From NCBI GenBank assembly GCA_003194525.1, contig NBIV01000339.1, positions 1 to 57,450 on the forward strand: a stretch of DNA of 57,450 nucleotides, in the 5' to 3' direction. This DNA comes from Gracilariopsis chorda. Lineage: Eukaryota; Rhodophyta; Florideophyceae; Gracilariales; Gracilariaceae. Below are positions 38,272-47,935 of this stretch, piece by piece (position 1 is the first letter of the stretch; every line of letters begins with the position of its first letter). The position numbers and the translations under genes are program-made. The notes beneath the pieces were generated by a model. It did not search any database. It had not been told where the DNA came from and saw nothing but the letters and a program-made list of their open reading frames with translations.

Positions 38272-39378
38272 ATGAACGATGACCCGTCCCCACCGTCCAG
38301 CTCGGACTCCTTGTCTACACCAGAGGAGCAGCATAATCTTCGTCTCCAGATAGACGCCCTTCAAATCCGTTTACACTCCTTTGAGGAAGCTTTACAATCC
38401 GCCATCGACGCCGAACTCCAATTCCGCCACGAAATGACCGATGCACTAACTTCACTGCATTCATCAATAGCAGCTCAGCGTTCTGAAGATGCCCGCCTCA
38501 CCGACCTCGTCCAACAGGATACGCAACGATCACGAGAGGTAATGGCCGATTATGACAATCTGGCCTCCTCATTTCGCGAAAATGTGCAGCCTCCAGACCC
38601 GACGCGACTGCGAGACGCGTGTCGCACCATTGGTATTGTTCTGTCCTTTATCTTCATGGCTCCAATTCAAGCCGTTTTATGGCTTCTCTCTCAATTTTTC
38701 ACTCGACTGAGTTTTGGTGCTTCATTAACTTCACTGACAGCTAGGTTTACTACCCAATCCAACTCCTCTGCCAACTCCACTTTTCCTTCTGCTGCTGCGC
38801 GCAGAAATGCTTCTACGCGCTCTTCCGGGCGACAACGACGTCGAGCGTCCATTGCAAGTGACAATAATGTGCGCGCTAATACCGATCTGCCTCCATCATC
38901 CAGACTGGGTGTTCCTCCGAGTGCGTCACATTCTCCTGGCACACGTACGCTCCCGAGTAGCATCGTGAATGACTTTACTGACTTGCAAGCGAACAAGTCC
39001 GCCGGCACGAACGCAGCCACCTCGGTAGACTCCGATGGCCAAGTCACCAGTGACACCCTGCAAAAGGTGTTAGGGAAAGAAGCACAGCCGTTGAGCAGTT
39101 CCTCTGACGTGTTTGTCGACGCACGGACTGGAGATGCTGGCTGGGACTCGGAACATGCAGAGCAACGTCCTCATGCAGAAGAGGAGGACTTTGACACGGA
39201 AAGTTCTGTGGATGTTGATGGGCGTCCAGCTTGGGCTCTGCCTCTAAGTAGTGATAATACACTTCCGGATTTGGGTAACTTTCCTTCTGCGGAATTTTGG
39301 CATATCTCGCATGATGACATGAAACTGGACTTTGATACAGTATCCGGTACTCGTGATGAGGGCAAGGTATCGAAGTAG
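38272..39378 (+). CDS. Unknown protein with coiled coil and hydrophobic segment
   Basis: 368 residues from ATG 38272 (A at -3); an in-frame ATG at 38203 would add 23 residues. I do not recognise the family. Visible parts: a Ser/Pro-rich start; a predicted coiled coil (about 18-105, HNLRLQIDALQIRLHSFEEA onward); a hydrophobic stretch (about 118-145, GIVLSFIFMAPIQAVLWLL) that could be one membrane span or a hairpin; a Ser/Arg-rich part (ARRNASTRSSGRQRRRAS); and an acidic tail ending in WHISHDDMKLDFDTV. The layout would suit a membrane-anchored tether or trafficking factor, which is only a guess. Divergent from the WDR48-like gene. Confidence 0.65.
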   Translation: MNDDPSPPSSSDSLSTPEEQHNLRLQIDALQIRLHSFEEALQSAIDAELQFRHEMTDALTSLHSSIAAQRSEDARLTDLVQQDTQRSREVMADYDNLASSFRENVQPPDPTRLRDACRTIGIVLSFIFMAPIQAVLWLLSQFFTRLSFGASLTSLTARFTTQSNSSANSTFPSAAARRNASTRSSGRQRRRASIASDNNVRANTDLPPSSRLGVPPSASHSPGTRTLPSSIVNDFTDLQANKSAGTNAATSVDSDGQVTSDTLQKVLGKEAQPLSSSSDVFVDARTGDAGWDSEHAEQRPHAEEEDFDTESSVDVDGRPAWALPLSSDNTLPDLGNFPSAEFWHISHDDMKLDFDTVSGTRDEGKVSK

Positions 39379-40120
39379 CTTCTTTCTTTTTTTTTTGATG
39401 TAGGTGTACTTGAGTTAGCAGCTGTAGTTATTGTTCCAGACATCGAGTCTTGTGAAGGCGTTCTGATTTAAATTGTTACTGTTGACACGCACACGTTTGG
39501 TGCGCGTGTGTCAATTATTGTAAATGAACAGGCGTCGGACTCGAGCGCGGCGACAAGGTAATGAGCAAGCATTGGGACGCTAGCCGCACCGTTGCTCTGC
39601 GAGAGAAAGTTCTTCTTGCGCAAAGATATCCAATTTCCCAAGAAGGAAACGCAGGATACCCTTGTAGCTTAACCCTTGAGGTTATAGTAGACATAAGCAA
39701 CGCCTTTTATTGGATAAGGCCTTCAACAACACCAATATTTGGTCGTCAGCCTGACACTTGTTCGGTTCGCTTATGTCTAATTTTTAAACTTTTAGGGTCA
39801 AAAGGGTTAGCCTCATTTCATTGGGAGCATGACATGACACATAATGCACGTCATACCTGTACCCGACATCCGAACTGTTCCAAACAGATTGTAATTGCTT
39901 TTCTGCGGCCCTGTGCAATGAAAGGAAAGCCAACATGTTATCCACCCACAGTAGATATCTGGCACACGATAACGAAGCAAACTGCGATTCGCGTCAAGGC
40001 CGTCCGTCGTCGTCACCACGGGCTGGTTAATTCCGTCACCGAGTTCCGCTCTGTCGTAGTCGACCCCCGTCGCTGACCGCCAGTCGCAGCCGTCCTCCTC
40101 CTGCTCCACATTCGTCTAAA
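39379..40120. other. Intergenic, probable promoter of the U2AF-like gene
   Basis: 740 bases. A CACACGCACACGTTTGGTGC / GCGCGTGTGTC inverted pair lies near 39485-39511. A 171-codon frame (39561-40076) shows no recognisable motif and is most likely chance. Confidence 0.45.
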
Positions 40121-41437
40121 ATGCACGCCGCCTCTCCACCCCGCTCATCCGCACGCGCACGTCGACCTTCCTCGCCCTACGAATCCGACCGCAAGCGCGC
40201 CCGAACCGACCGCTTGTCCCCCGAAGCCATCCCACGTACCAGGCCGTCCGACCGCAATTGGGAACGGGACCCCTATGATCCCCATCGCAGCCCGTACGGC
40301 AAGCACTCATACTCTCACCGCCCCAAGTATGAGAACGGCCTTCAAAACGGCTCGCCTTACGCCTCAAGACCAACCCCGATGATGCACGTACCGTTGCCCA
40401 ATACCAGCAAAAGCCGTCGTCTCTACATTGGAAACGTGCCTTATCAGGTCGGCTTGACCGACATCGCGTTCACACAGTTCTTCTCCGCATTATACATCGC
40501 TGCGTTCGGTCCAAACAAGCCCGGTGAACCTCTGCCGGTCTTATCGTTCTGGCTGCACGCGGACGGAAAGTTCGGCTTCATGGAGCTTCGAGGCGAGCAG
40601 GAAGCAGTCAATATGATGCAATTCAACGGAGTTTTTCTGCATGGCAGACCATTGCGAGTCAACCGACCTTCTGACTACCGCCCAGAAGTGCATAATCCGT
40701 CCGGATTAAACCTCGTTCCTGAAAGCGTCAACGTTAGTGCCGTCATGGAGTTGTGTGAAAAGCTTGGAGGAATTGTTGCTGCGCCGGCGCAACTTGCCGC
40801 TATCGCCGCTTGTCAACCAGCTAGAACTAGTTCCCGCACAGCTTCCCCGCCATCAAAAGCAGAACAAAATCTCAGCACAAATAAGAGTGAGGATGTTGCT
40901 GTACCAAGGAGCGAAGACAACTTCAAACCGGCCACTGATCGCAATACAATTGATCCACGAGCAAGGCCTCTTCGGGAGGCCCGGGACATGAGGTCAGAGG
41001 ACATGACTCACCGACCGTCTCACAAATCGCCCACAGATCGAGGAGATTCTAATGCGCGGGATAGGCCTGGTGGGAATGTGAGCAAGGCCAAGGACGAGGC
41101 TGATGTGGCTTATACGGTTATATCTCTCCAAAACCTTGTCACCGACGAAGATCTTAAAGGGAACGAGGAGGATTACGAGGACCTTGTTGCAGACGTTCAG
41201 GCTGAATGTGAAAATTATGGGTCTGTGGTGGAAGTGAACATCCCTAAACGCGGGCAATGGAAGCGGACTGCATTTATTCAATTCAGCATTAGCTCTGACG
41301 CGAAAAAGGCTGTCGAAGCGCTGAAGAAACGAGTGTTTGACAAGCGCAAGATCGTTGCTTTGGGTCTCGCAGATTACCAGACGGCCTCAGAGGCGGCCGC
41401 TCGACCAGGTACAGGAAGTGGTGAAATGCAAGACTGA
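40121..41437 (+). CDS. U2AF large-subunit-like splicing factor lacking RRM2
   Basis: 438 residues from ATG 40121. U2AF65 recognises the polypyrimidine tract and recruits U2 snRNP at the 3' splice site. The N-terminus is Arg/Ser-rich (about 1-60) with a lone Trp in DRNWERDPYD that may be a degenerate U2AF35-binding motif. RRM1 (about 98-185) has RNP2 LYIGNVPY, RNP1-like KFGFMELR, and FNGVFLHGRPLRVNRPSDYRP, very typical of U2AF. The C-terminal UHM (about 332-420) has the acidic helix DLVADVQAECENYGSV and an R-x-F motif in KKRVFDKRK. Where RRM2 should be (about 190-330) there is only Ser/Ala/charged low-complexity sequence. No intron or frameshift is visible that could hide it. Confidence 0.87.
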   Translation: MHAASPPRSSARARRPSSPYESDRKRARTDRLSPEAIPRTRPSDRNWERDPYDPHRSPYGKHSYSHRPKYENGLQNGSPYASRPTPMMHVPLPNTSKSRRLYIGNVPYQVGLTDIAFTQFFSALYIAAFGPNKPGEPLPVLSFWLHADGKFGFMELRGEQEAVNMMQFNGVFLHGRPLRVNRPSDYRPEVHNPSGLNLVPESVNVSAVMELCEKLGGIVAAPAQLAAIAACQPARTSSRTASPPSKAEQNLSTNKSEDVAVPRSEDNFKPATDRNTIDPRARPLREARDMRSEDMTHRPSHKSPTDRGDSNARDRPGGNVSKAKDEADVAYTVISLQNLVTDEDLKGNEEDYEDLVADVQAECENYGSVVEVNIPKRGQWKRTAFIQFSISSDAKKAVEALKKRVFDKRKIVALGLADYQTASEAAARPGTGSGEMQD

Positions 41438-41764
41438 GCTTGCCCTCGCCATTACAGAAGGCACGAAGACCACAAGCACCATGAAGAGTAGTATTTGCAT
41501 GCTCGAATTGCGCTGCGCTTGAAGGTGTGTGAGAAAGATAGGCTCAAGGCTGACATATTGCTCGTATGCTTGATTGCTTTTACATTTGGTGTGAAACGTG
41601 TGATTGAAAGTGTCTAAGGTAACGATACATAGCCGTAAGTGTGTGTTTGAAGGTGAGCGCTCGATTATTTGTTTCTCTTTGTTTTTGTTGTTTACAGGGG
41701 ATGAATGGAACGTGCGCTTGGTGAGATATACGATACAGGGGCAGGTGTGTGGAATGACGGATGA

Positions 41765-43165
41765 TCACAGCTTTGTGGCCGAATAGGTAAGGCCAGTGGA
41801 GGTCCTTCTGAATCGGTAAGATTTTCTGGACGCGGAAAGACATTTCGTTATTCGGCGTCGCGCCTCTTTCGGGTCATTTACGAGGTCGGGCAGCGTTTGA
41901 ACAAACGTACTGACAATCTGGTCGACAGAAGCGTGATTGCCGTGTTTCCAAATGATGTGAGCAATATGAGGAGCCAGAATGTCGGATTGATCGGTGTGGG
42001 AGGCGGAGTTGTTCTCACGTTGATTGTTCGCAGGGTGATCGGAAGAGGGGGCTTTTCTTTTGCGCTTCTTGGAGATGGCCTTGTCTGCAACGGAGGAGTT
42101 GTGGGTTGTTTTGGTTGGCTGGTGAATGGGGTCGCCCGGTCGGAGATGTCGGTTAGGATGCATTTGGTTGAGAAGTTTGTTGAAACGGCGTTTCGCACAC
42201 TTTTCTGCCATGGTTTCGATGTAGCTGATTTCTATGAGGTTATCTTGCATCTTTTGTTTGCGATAATTGGCCTGAGACTTAAGACAGGGAGTGACTTTGA
42301 CGATTGCTTGACTTTTTTTTTGTTTGTTTGTTTTGTTTTTGTTGTTCAGGTCAGGAACGTGATGAGAAGAGAGACGAGAAAGGTCATGAAAAATCGATTT
42401 AGAAGAACTTACTCTTTCGCGTCGGTGTTGGCGGCGTTCAAGTTTTGCAATTTCCAGTGATCCTGTTTTGACGGTGCGTAAGTTAAGGGAATATATGTAA
42501 AGTTAGTTGTTGTTATTGTTGTCACGTATGGTGACGGTGGTTTGCGGTAACGTACAAGTCGTAGTTGAGTAAGTAGCGGATCGTTTTGTTGAGTTTCTAG
42601 TAAACCGAGTTGCAAAAGTTGTATTCGCAGACGCTGTTCCATAATTTGGGTAAACTGGTTGAGCAACTGCGGGGATGGGCCTAACCAGGTGTCCTCCGCG
42701 TGCAGAGAGGAGCGAACTGGTTTTGCAGCGACTGTATGACCCTTGCCCTCATCCAGAAGCGCAGCCGTGAGCCGGTGACAGAGCGGGAAGGCAGCAATGG
42801 AATTAATAGTTGATTGGTGTTGTTGCTGCGGTTTATGCTCTGAAGAATCGGTCTGTTGAGAATTGCTCCTCGGCAGTTGTAAGCGCGGCGTTGAGATTGT
42901 CTGGTGTCGGAGCACAGCGAGGTCCTCCACGCATATCGGATGAAAATACTGGTTTTGTGACCGACGCGGTTCAGGTCAGCAACGTGTTGTCAGTTTTGAA
43001 GAAAGCGCTACTTGGGGACTGGCTAGAGAGTCGGAGAGAGTGTTCCTGTTTTTTGGCAACGTACAGGTTCAATGTGATACCAGAAGTAATCTTGTGCTGA
43101 ATGACGCAACGGGTCGTACGTACCGCGCGGTAAAAAGGTTTGAGGGGGTAGTTGAGAAATGTCAT
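41765..43165 (-). CDS. ADA3-like SAGA coactivator subunit, intron-containing
   Basis: ADA3 bridges the acetyltransferase module of SAGA. My model on the minus strand: exons 42930-42556, 42462-42413 and 42311-41765, with introns starting GTACGT (42555) and GTAAGT (42412). Removing the first joins DPLLTQLRL to DHWKLQNLNAANTDAK, restoring the DDEI-aEL--lQ-eL pattern of the family; removing the second is needed to stay in frame. Other family features: LCHRLTAALLDEG, the helix LNQFTQIMEQRLRIQLLQLGLL, and RKQKMQDNLIEISYIETMAEKCAKR. The first exon has no ATG. A small exon 43165-43124 starting ATGACATTT and ending at GTACGT (43123), joined at 42948 after AACCAG, would supply one, but this is less sure. 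Exon 3 has a KKRKRK basic patch and a winged-helix-like tail. Confidence 0.72.
42312..42412 (-). other. Intron of the ADA3-like gene (101 bases)
   Basis: GTAAGT donor at 42412. The only acceptor that keeps the frame ends AAAAAAAAAG at 42312. A branch-like CTGAC/CTGAAC lies 35-40 bases before the end. The stretch before the AG is almost pure A/C, not a pyrimidine tract. Confidence 0.62.
42463..42555 (-). other. Intron of the ADA3-like gene (93 bases)
   Basis: GTACGT donor at 42555 and AAAACAG acceptor at 42463, with a branch-like CTTAAC. It is a multiple of three and open, so retention would insert 31 residues; the ADA3 alignment pattern supports removal. No polypyrimidine tract. Confidence 0.62.
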
Positions 43166-43640
43166 CCAACGCACGGTGCGTTGAAGAAGGGGGCTTCATC
43201 TCGCATACAGGCGGAGTGCTCTTTTTTTGTGTGCGCGCTGGTTGTGCGCTGGTGTTGGTTTTCTGCGCCGTTCAGAACGCGCGGCGGCCAGAAAGGAGGC
43301 GTGCGCCTTTGTCTCCTTTTCCGGTGACAGTGGTGGTGGAAGCGATGGTCGAGAGAAGCCAACGGGCGGTAAGGGTTAGCGTGGCAACACGCATGAGGTG
43401 TTGCTTGTTGCGGACTGGCGCTGGGAAAGAGTGGTAGGGAGAGTGTTGCAGCCGTTGGATTGAATGCAAGCGTGATTTTTGGCGGTTTTTGGCGGTTTTT
43501 CAGGGCGACAATTCGAACGGCATGCGTTCGCGCCCAATTCCAGCCTCGGCGCGGCGCAGAGATGGTCAAAGCGCGGTGCCGACGCGGCTGCTGTCGCGCA
43601 TATCGCGGGGAGATGCTTTGTTCGCGGGAGAGCATGCGGA

Positions 43641-44207
43641 ATGGGTGACGCCATGTTCTGCGGACATGATGGTCAGTGCGGCTGTTTCGTCAACCAATAT
43701 GTGATGCCGCCACTGACGGCGCAGCCGCAGCCGCAGCCGGAAATGCACGACAACTTGCTCGACACAGCGTTCCAAACGCCGTTGTTAGACGAAGCGTGTC
43801 TGCTGCCAACAACAGCGACAGCAGCGGCACCACTTCCAGCACCATTTGCAACGGCGCCACAACAGCCAGCAGACGCGGCCGCATGCGATGTGAGGCGCAA
43901 CCGCGCTCCGAAACGTACGGCGTCTCAATTGGCATATGACAAGCGTCAAGCGCGCATTCTGCGCAATCGAGAAAGTGCGAGACGATCGAGACTGCGATCG
44001 AAACTGCGCGTGCAAGGGTTGGAAAGCGCGTTTGCAAGTATGAGCTCGGAGAATGATGCGCTTCGAAATTGCGTGCGTCAATTGCTTCCGGTTTGTTTAC
44101 AGCGCTGTCCGCGTTTAAGCGGGCGGTTGATGCACTTGTTGCGCGATGCGCAGCTGGTTGATGCGCTGGATGGAGCGGGTGCTGCATTCGTACCGGGCTC
44201 GTGCTGA
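43641..44207 (+). CDS. bZIP transcription factor
   Basis: 188 residues from ATG 43641, the first ATG in this frame; an ATG at 43656 follows. The basic region is at about 90-118: KRTASQLAYDKRQARILRN followed by RESARRSRLRSK, with the N-x7-R DNA-contact spacing. A short zipper follows (LRVQGLESAF, SSENDALRNCV, LLPV), only three to four heptads and with non-Leu residues, so dimerisation may be weak or need a partner. The N-terminus is Pro/Gln/Ala-rich (PQPQPQ, about 30) and could activate transcription. Divergent from the ADA3-like gene across about 0.5 kb. Target genes unknown. Confidence 0.85.
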   Translation: MGDAMFCGHDGQCGCFVNQYVMPPLTAQPQPQPEMHDNLLDTAFQTPLLDEACLLPTTATAAAPLPAPFATAPQQPADAAACDVRRNRAPKRTASQLAYDKRQARILRNRESARRSRLRSKLRVQGLESAFASMSSENDALRNCVRQLLPVCLQRCPRLSGRLMHLLRDAQLVDALDGAGAAFVPGSC

Positions 44208-44723
44208 AGTGGATGCGTCACTGTTTTTGTTTTGAGCTTGCCATAAGGTATACCTCGTGGTTTGAGTGGTAGGAATTAGGATTACTACCAACGGTACGTT
44301 CGGTACCGTTGGTATTTTGTTTGGACGATGTTCGCTTGTAATGATGAGTGTGTTGTGTTTCGCTCAACGACGTGAGACGTACCAACGGTACCGTTCGTAT
44401 CAGCTACAGGCAACAACTGCCATGACTTGTGTGCAGATTTGGTAAACTGAACGAAATTAAGTTTGGCGTTGGCGACAACAGCCTATAATACAAGCGCACA
44501 AAATTTATAGACAAAACAATCAGATATCTCTACAAATAATAGACGAGGACGATCCGAAAAACCAAGAACGAAAAACCTGAATGCACAAGCACAAGAGATG
44601 AGCAGAAATGCACGGTCCGGAAACGCACTCCCTCTTTCGTTCCACACTCACCAACTCCAGCGGACAGTACACAAGGCGACATACAAACGCAGTTAAACGA
44701 AATGCAGAAAGCACAGTCGAGAA
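44208..44723. other. Intergenic with paired AACGG palindromes
   Basis: No gene seen. Contains TACCAACGGTAC (44286-44297), its reverse complement at 44303-44314, and AACGGTACCGTT at 44384-44395. Confidence 0.5.
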
Positions 44724-45068
44724 TCAAAAGTCAAACGGGTCATCCTTATCATCTCTGGACGCGGCAATATCTCTCTTGTCCTGCTCCAAACTAGGCACAC
44801 AAGTTTCCTGCCACACGGTGGACAACTGAGAAAGATGGGCGTGCGCCAGATCGGACAAGGAGGTCAACACGGGAGTGGGTGATCGTCTCAACTTGTATCC
44901 AACCAATGACGAGGGCGGCGCGACCGGCTGCACACATGATGGAGAGGAGTGAGCAGAGTTACATGCCACATCTGGAATAACCTCCACTCGACCGAACTCG
45001 AGCGACTTGTTCCTTTGCGCGCGTCTGGCCGGGTGGCGGGACGACTGCAAGGAGTTTCCACGCGCCAT
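44724..45068 (-). CDS. Small hypothetical protein
   Basis: 114 residues from ATG 45068. The same frame is open much further upstream, but that part is Pro/Arg-rich, reads through G-rich DNA and looks non-coding. The tail has organised-looking segments: SLEFGRVEVIPDVACNSAH, LVGYKLRRSPTPVLTSLSDL and LSTVWQETCVPSLEQDKRD, ending in an acidic DDKDDPFDF. No family recognised. It could be a real small gene or chance. Confidence 0.4.
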   Translation of the reverse strand: MARGNSLQSSRHPARRAQRNKSLEFGRVEVIPDVACNSAHSSPSCVQPVAPPSSLVGYKLRRSPTPVLTSLSDLAHAHLSQLSTVWQETCVPSLEQDKRDIAASRDDKDDPFDF

Positions 45069-47071
45069 ATCTGCGGAGAAGCTAGTACTTGATGCGCGGG
45101 GGGAAATGGGGTAGATAGAGGACGAGAATGGAGACGGAGGTGATGATGGCGGGGGTGGGGGCGGGGGGGGGCACGGCGGGGAAATAGTGGGCGGACGACG
45201 GGGCGGTATTTGAGGGGCGCGAAGGTGGGCGCGAAGCGGCGACAGACGGAATGACTGGCAGAGCGAGCGCAGCGGAACGTGTGACGGTGTCACTTTGAAC
45301 ACATCAAGTCGCGGACACGTAACGCGCGCAGCGCGTGGTCGCGTTCTCCGGGAGCTGTAAAGCGGTTTTGACAGCCGAGCTGAGGGACACGTCATGGGAG
45401 ATGGGCGGCGCTGTGCAGCCGCAAGGCTCGTACAGTGGTACCGTTTACAGAGAGCCCTTCGTGGTGTGACATTTGCCACGCCGCTGCCGGCCGGTGCATT
45501 GAAGGCTTCAATTTGAAGCATGCCATGAGAAAGCATGAGCTTTGTGGCGCCGACAGCTGGCTCTCTCTCATGCCAACCAGTGCGATAAGCGCTTTATATC
45601 GAACTACGAGTGCAAGCGCGCGTCGCCCGATGCGAAAATTGCTATAAAACGCAAGTGACACTGGTGCCAATCACACAGCGACAGTACAGTTGTGAGAACA
45701 CGTACAAGTCCGTCACGAAGAACGGACGATTGACGAACTGCTTTGCGCTGACAATACCTCCACTGACAGAATTTAGTATCCCGAAAAGTCGCGTAGTATC
45801 CCTATTTAAGTAAACCCAAATCCCCCTGGAGCCCAAGACAGGCTCCCGGCAGATATGTGTGCCGACTGTGTTTGCTCGTGATAGAGGTCCCCCTACACTG
45901 CGCTACCATGAACTTGTGACATTTAATAGAAGCCCATGCGACTAAGGCAAAGGCATTGCGAACGAAGCGTCAGCAAACGTAAGGAAGAGGTTAGGTTCAC
46001 GGACACCCAGTCCAAGGAGCGGGAAAAAAGTCCCTCTCAAGCGGTTTCTTCCTTCTTTCGGTGAGTGAGGACCAGTTGGGCAGTAGTTTTTAGTTTTATG
46101 GCCGGCGAGGTGCCCGGGCTCTCAATAGCTGGGTTTGTTTGGCGCCCAAGTGCCTAGCTCCGCGTAGCCGGAGATTCAAGAAAAATCTTGGCCAGCAGTG
46201 CGTTGACACCAGCGGCATATTTGCACAGACCCACCTGGGGTGGCAACACCAGTTTATGCCAGGCAACACATCCAATGCGACTCAACTGCATCTTCCTGAG
46301 TATACAGTAGACGAAGAACAATGTAGCTAGTATATATAAACCAAAATTGGTTCAAGTACTTCAGTGGTAACATTGGCAATTCTGAACAAAGAAAATCCGA
46401 GTTTGATGCTTGGCAACAGCAGCTCGACGAAATGGAACCGTTAACCTATCACGGCGCATGCAACAAAACTAGTTCCCGTTTCAAAAACTCCATAGCAGAA
46501 ACTGCCCACCGACAAGGGCATTGAGGACCTACATCATTGTAAACGCAGGTATGTCCGGTTTGGCTGTAATAACCCGCCTTTTCGATTATGAGGAAATGCG
46601 ATGTGGTAGCAGGAACCGTGCAGCGGGGGGCGACTTCTTGTTTTAAGCGATGCCTTTTTCTTGACCAAAAACATTAGTGAGTAGAACTTTTTGGAGGGGC
46701 AACCACTAAGCGGCATAGAGCGTCCGAGAACCAAGCTTATTTACGATAGACCGCAATAGTTTTGCATCAATGATGCCAACGTAAAGGGTTTTTGAAAGAA
46801 CATGAAACGCTTTTGCGTTGGATTTTGTCAGAGAGTTCGAAAGATTAGATAATCCAATTACCCATAATTATGCTTCAATGTCTCTGCAATCGAATGAGTC
46901 ACGTAGTCGCGATACGGTTGGACTTAAAAGATAGTCCCGACATTCGTGCAGTGTCTTCATGGTAGAGTAGAATCCAAAACTACCAATAAGCATTACAAGA
47001 GAGCCACATGATGGTGGTAATGCAAGAAGGCATTCTCTGAGAAGGCACGAACGATCTGCAAACTTCACGGC
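45069..47071. other. Intergenic, nothing recognised
   Basis: About 2 kb from the small ORF to element D. G-rich runs near 45100-45190, then unremarkable sequence. No convincing coding frame, tRNA or repeat was seen. Confidence 0.45.
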
Positions 47072-47878
47072 TGTGGTGCAATGCCCCAAAGGGGAAAAAC
47101 ACCGAAAGACGTCCGGGATCTTCCTCTCACGAGGTGAACCCAGTTGGGTAGAGCCCTCCCAGAGGTGTCACGGCGAAGCCGGTTTGTAAGACCAGGGACA
47201 CCTGTCGCGACTCGCGCAGGGAGGTGAAGGCGAAGAATCGGTATCCGCGTGAGCGGGGCGTGATCCTCAGTAGAGGTATGTTTCCACGTAAGTGGGGGTG
47301 TGTGAGCGGATGCGCACACGAGGGCCGCGGATAGCGGGAGGTGCTACCCTAAAAAGGGGAAAGAGGAAGGACGAGTGGGTCGCGAGAGCGACGAGTAGAT
47401 ACGGCAATGCCGGTGGACAGGACTCCCTATACAGGGCGAAACACCAATATGATTGGAACAATTAGTACTCCCAATGATGGGTCTCCTTTAGATGTGCAAG
47501 GGGGGTGAACTTCCGTACACTACGGTGCTTCCCTCCAAGGAGGAGTTGAGAACACGCGGAGGCGGTAAAGCTCAGAGCCAATTCCCCAGGTTGGGGTCCC
47601 TTGTTGGGGAAGGTTTACTGGTGCGACGGCAGTGCGCCGTCGCACTAAGTACTAGCTTCCCAGAAATGGGTGTGAAAATAATAAATAAAATTAACTAAAA
47701 TACTCCACATTCCGTGGCAACATCCACTACTGTGGCCAACCGCCAATTGACCCAAAACCGTGTCCCACGTGTCCATACCCACCATTGTGGGGCGTAGTTC
47801 ATATACACACTACACAACCGATAATATCGGGAAAGCGTTCAAGTACCCAGAATCCCTCCCTGAGGGCGTTGCACTTCA
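47072..47878 (-). repeat. 3' LTR of element D
   Basis: 807 bp, TGAAGTGCAACG...GCACCACA on the minus strand. Nearly identical to the C LTR, including the AT-rich run, the 10-bp stem-loop (47621-47645) and the terminal string of micro-hairpins. Confidence 0.93.
47621..47645 (-). promoter_or_regulatory. 10-bp perfect stem-loop in the D LTR
   Basis: Same stem as 24203-24227, with one base different in the loop only. Confidence 0.6.
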
Positions 47879-47893
47879 TATCCCCCCCCTTAA
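47879..47893 (-). other. 3' polypurine tract of element D
   Basis: On the minus strand, a run of G with AAGG at its start and ATA next to the LTR's TG. Confidence 0.9.
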
Positions 47894-47935
47894 GACGGGA
47901 AAACGACCGCGGGCGCGGAGGATTCCCAGACGAAA

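Noticed and set aside
39561..40076. A 171-codon ATG frame upstream of the U2AF-like gene
   Set aside because: No motif or family likeness, and it lies in the likely promoter of a clear gene.
45069..45536. Upstream extension of the small ORF at 44724-45068
   Set aside because: Pro/Arg-rich reading of G-rich DNA with no plausible structure.
24794..47071. tRNA or rRNA genes in the spacers
   Set aside because: I looked for T-loop-like GGTTCGA blocks and paired stems by eye and found none; a covariance-model search would be decisive.
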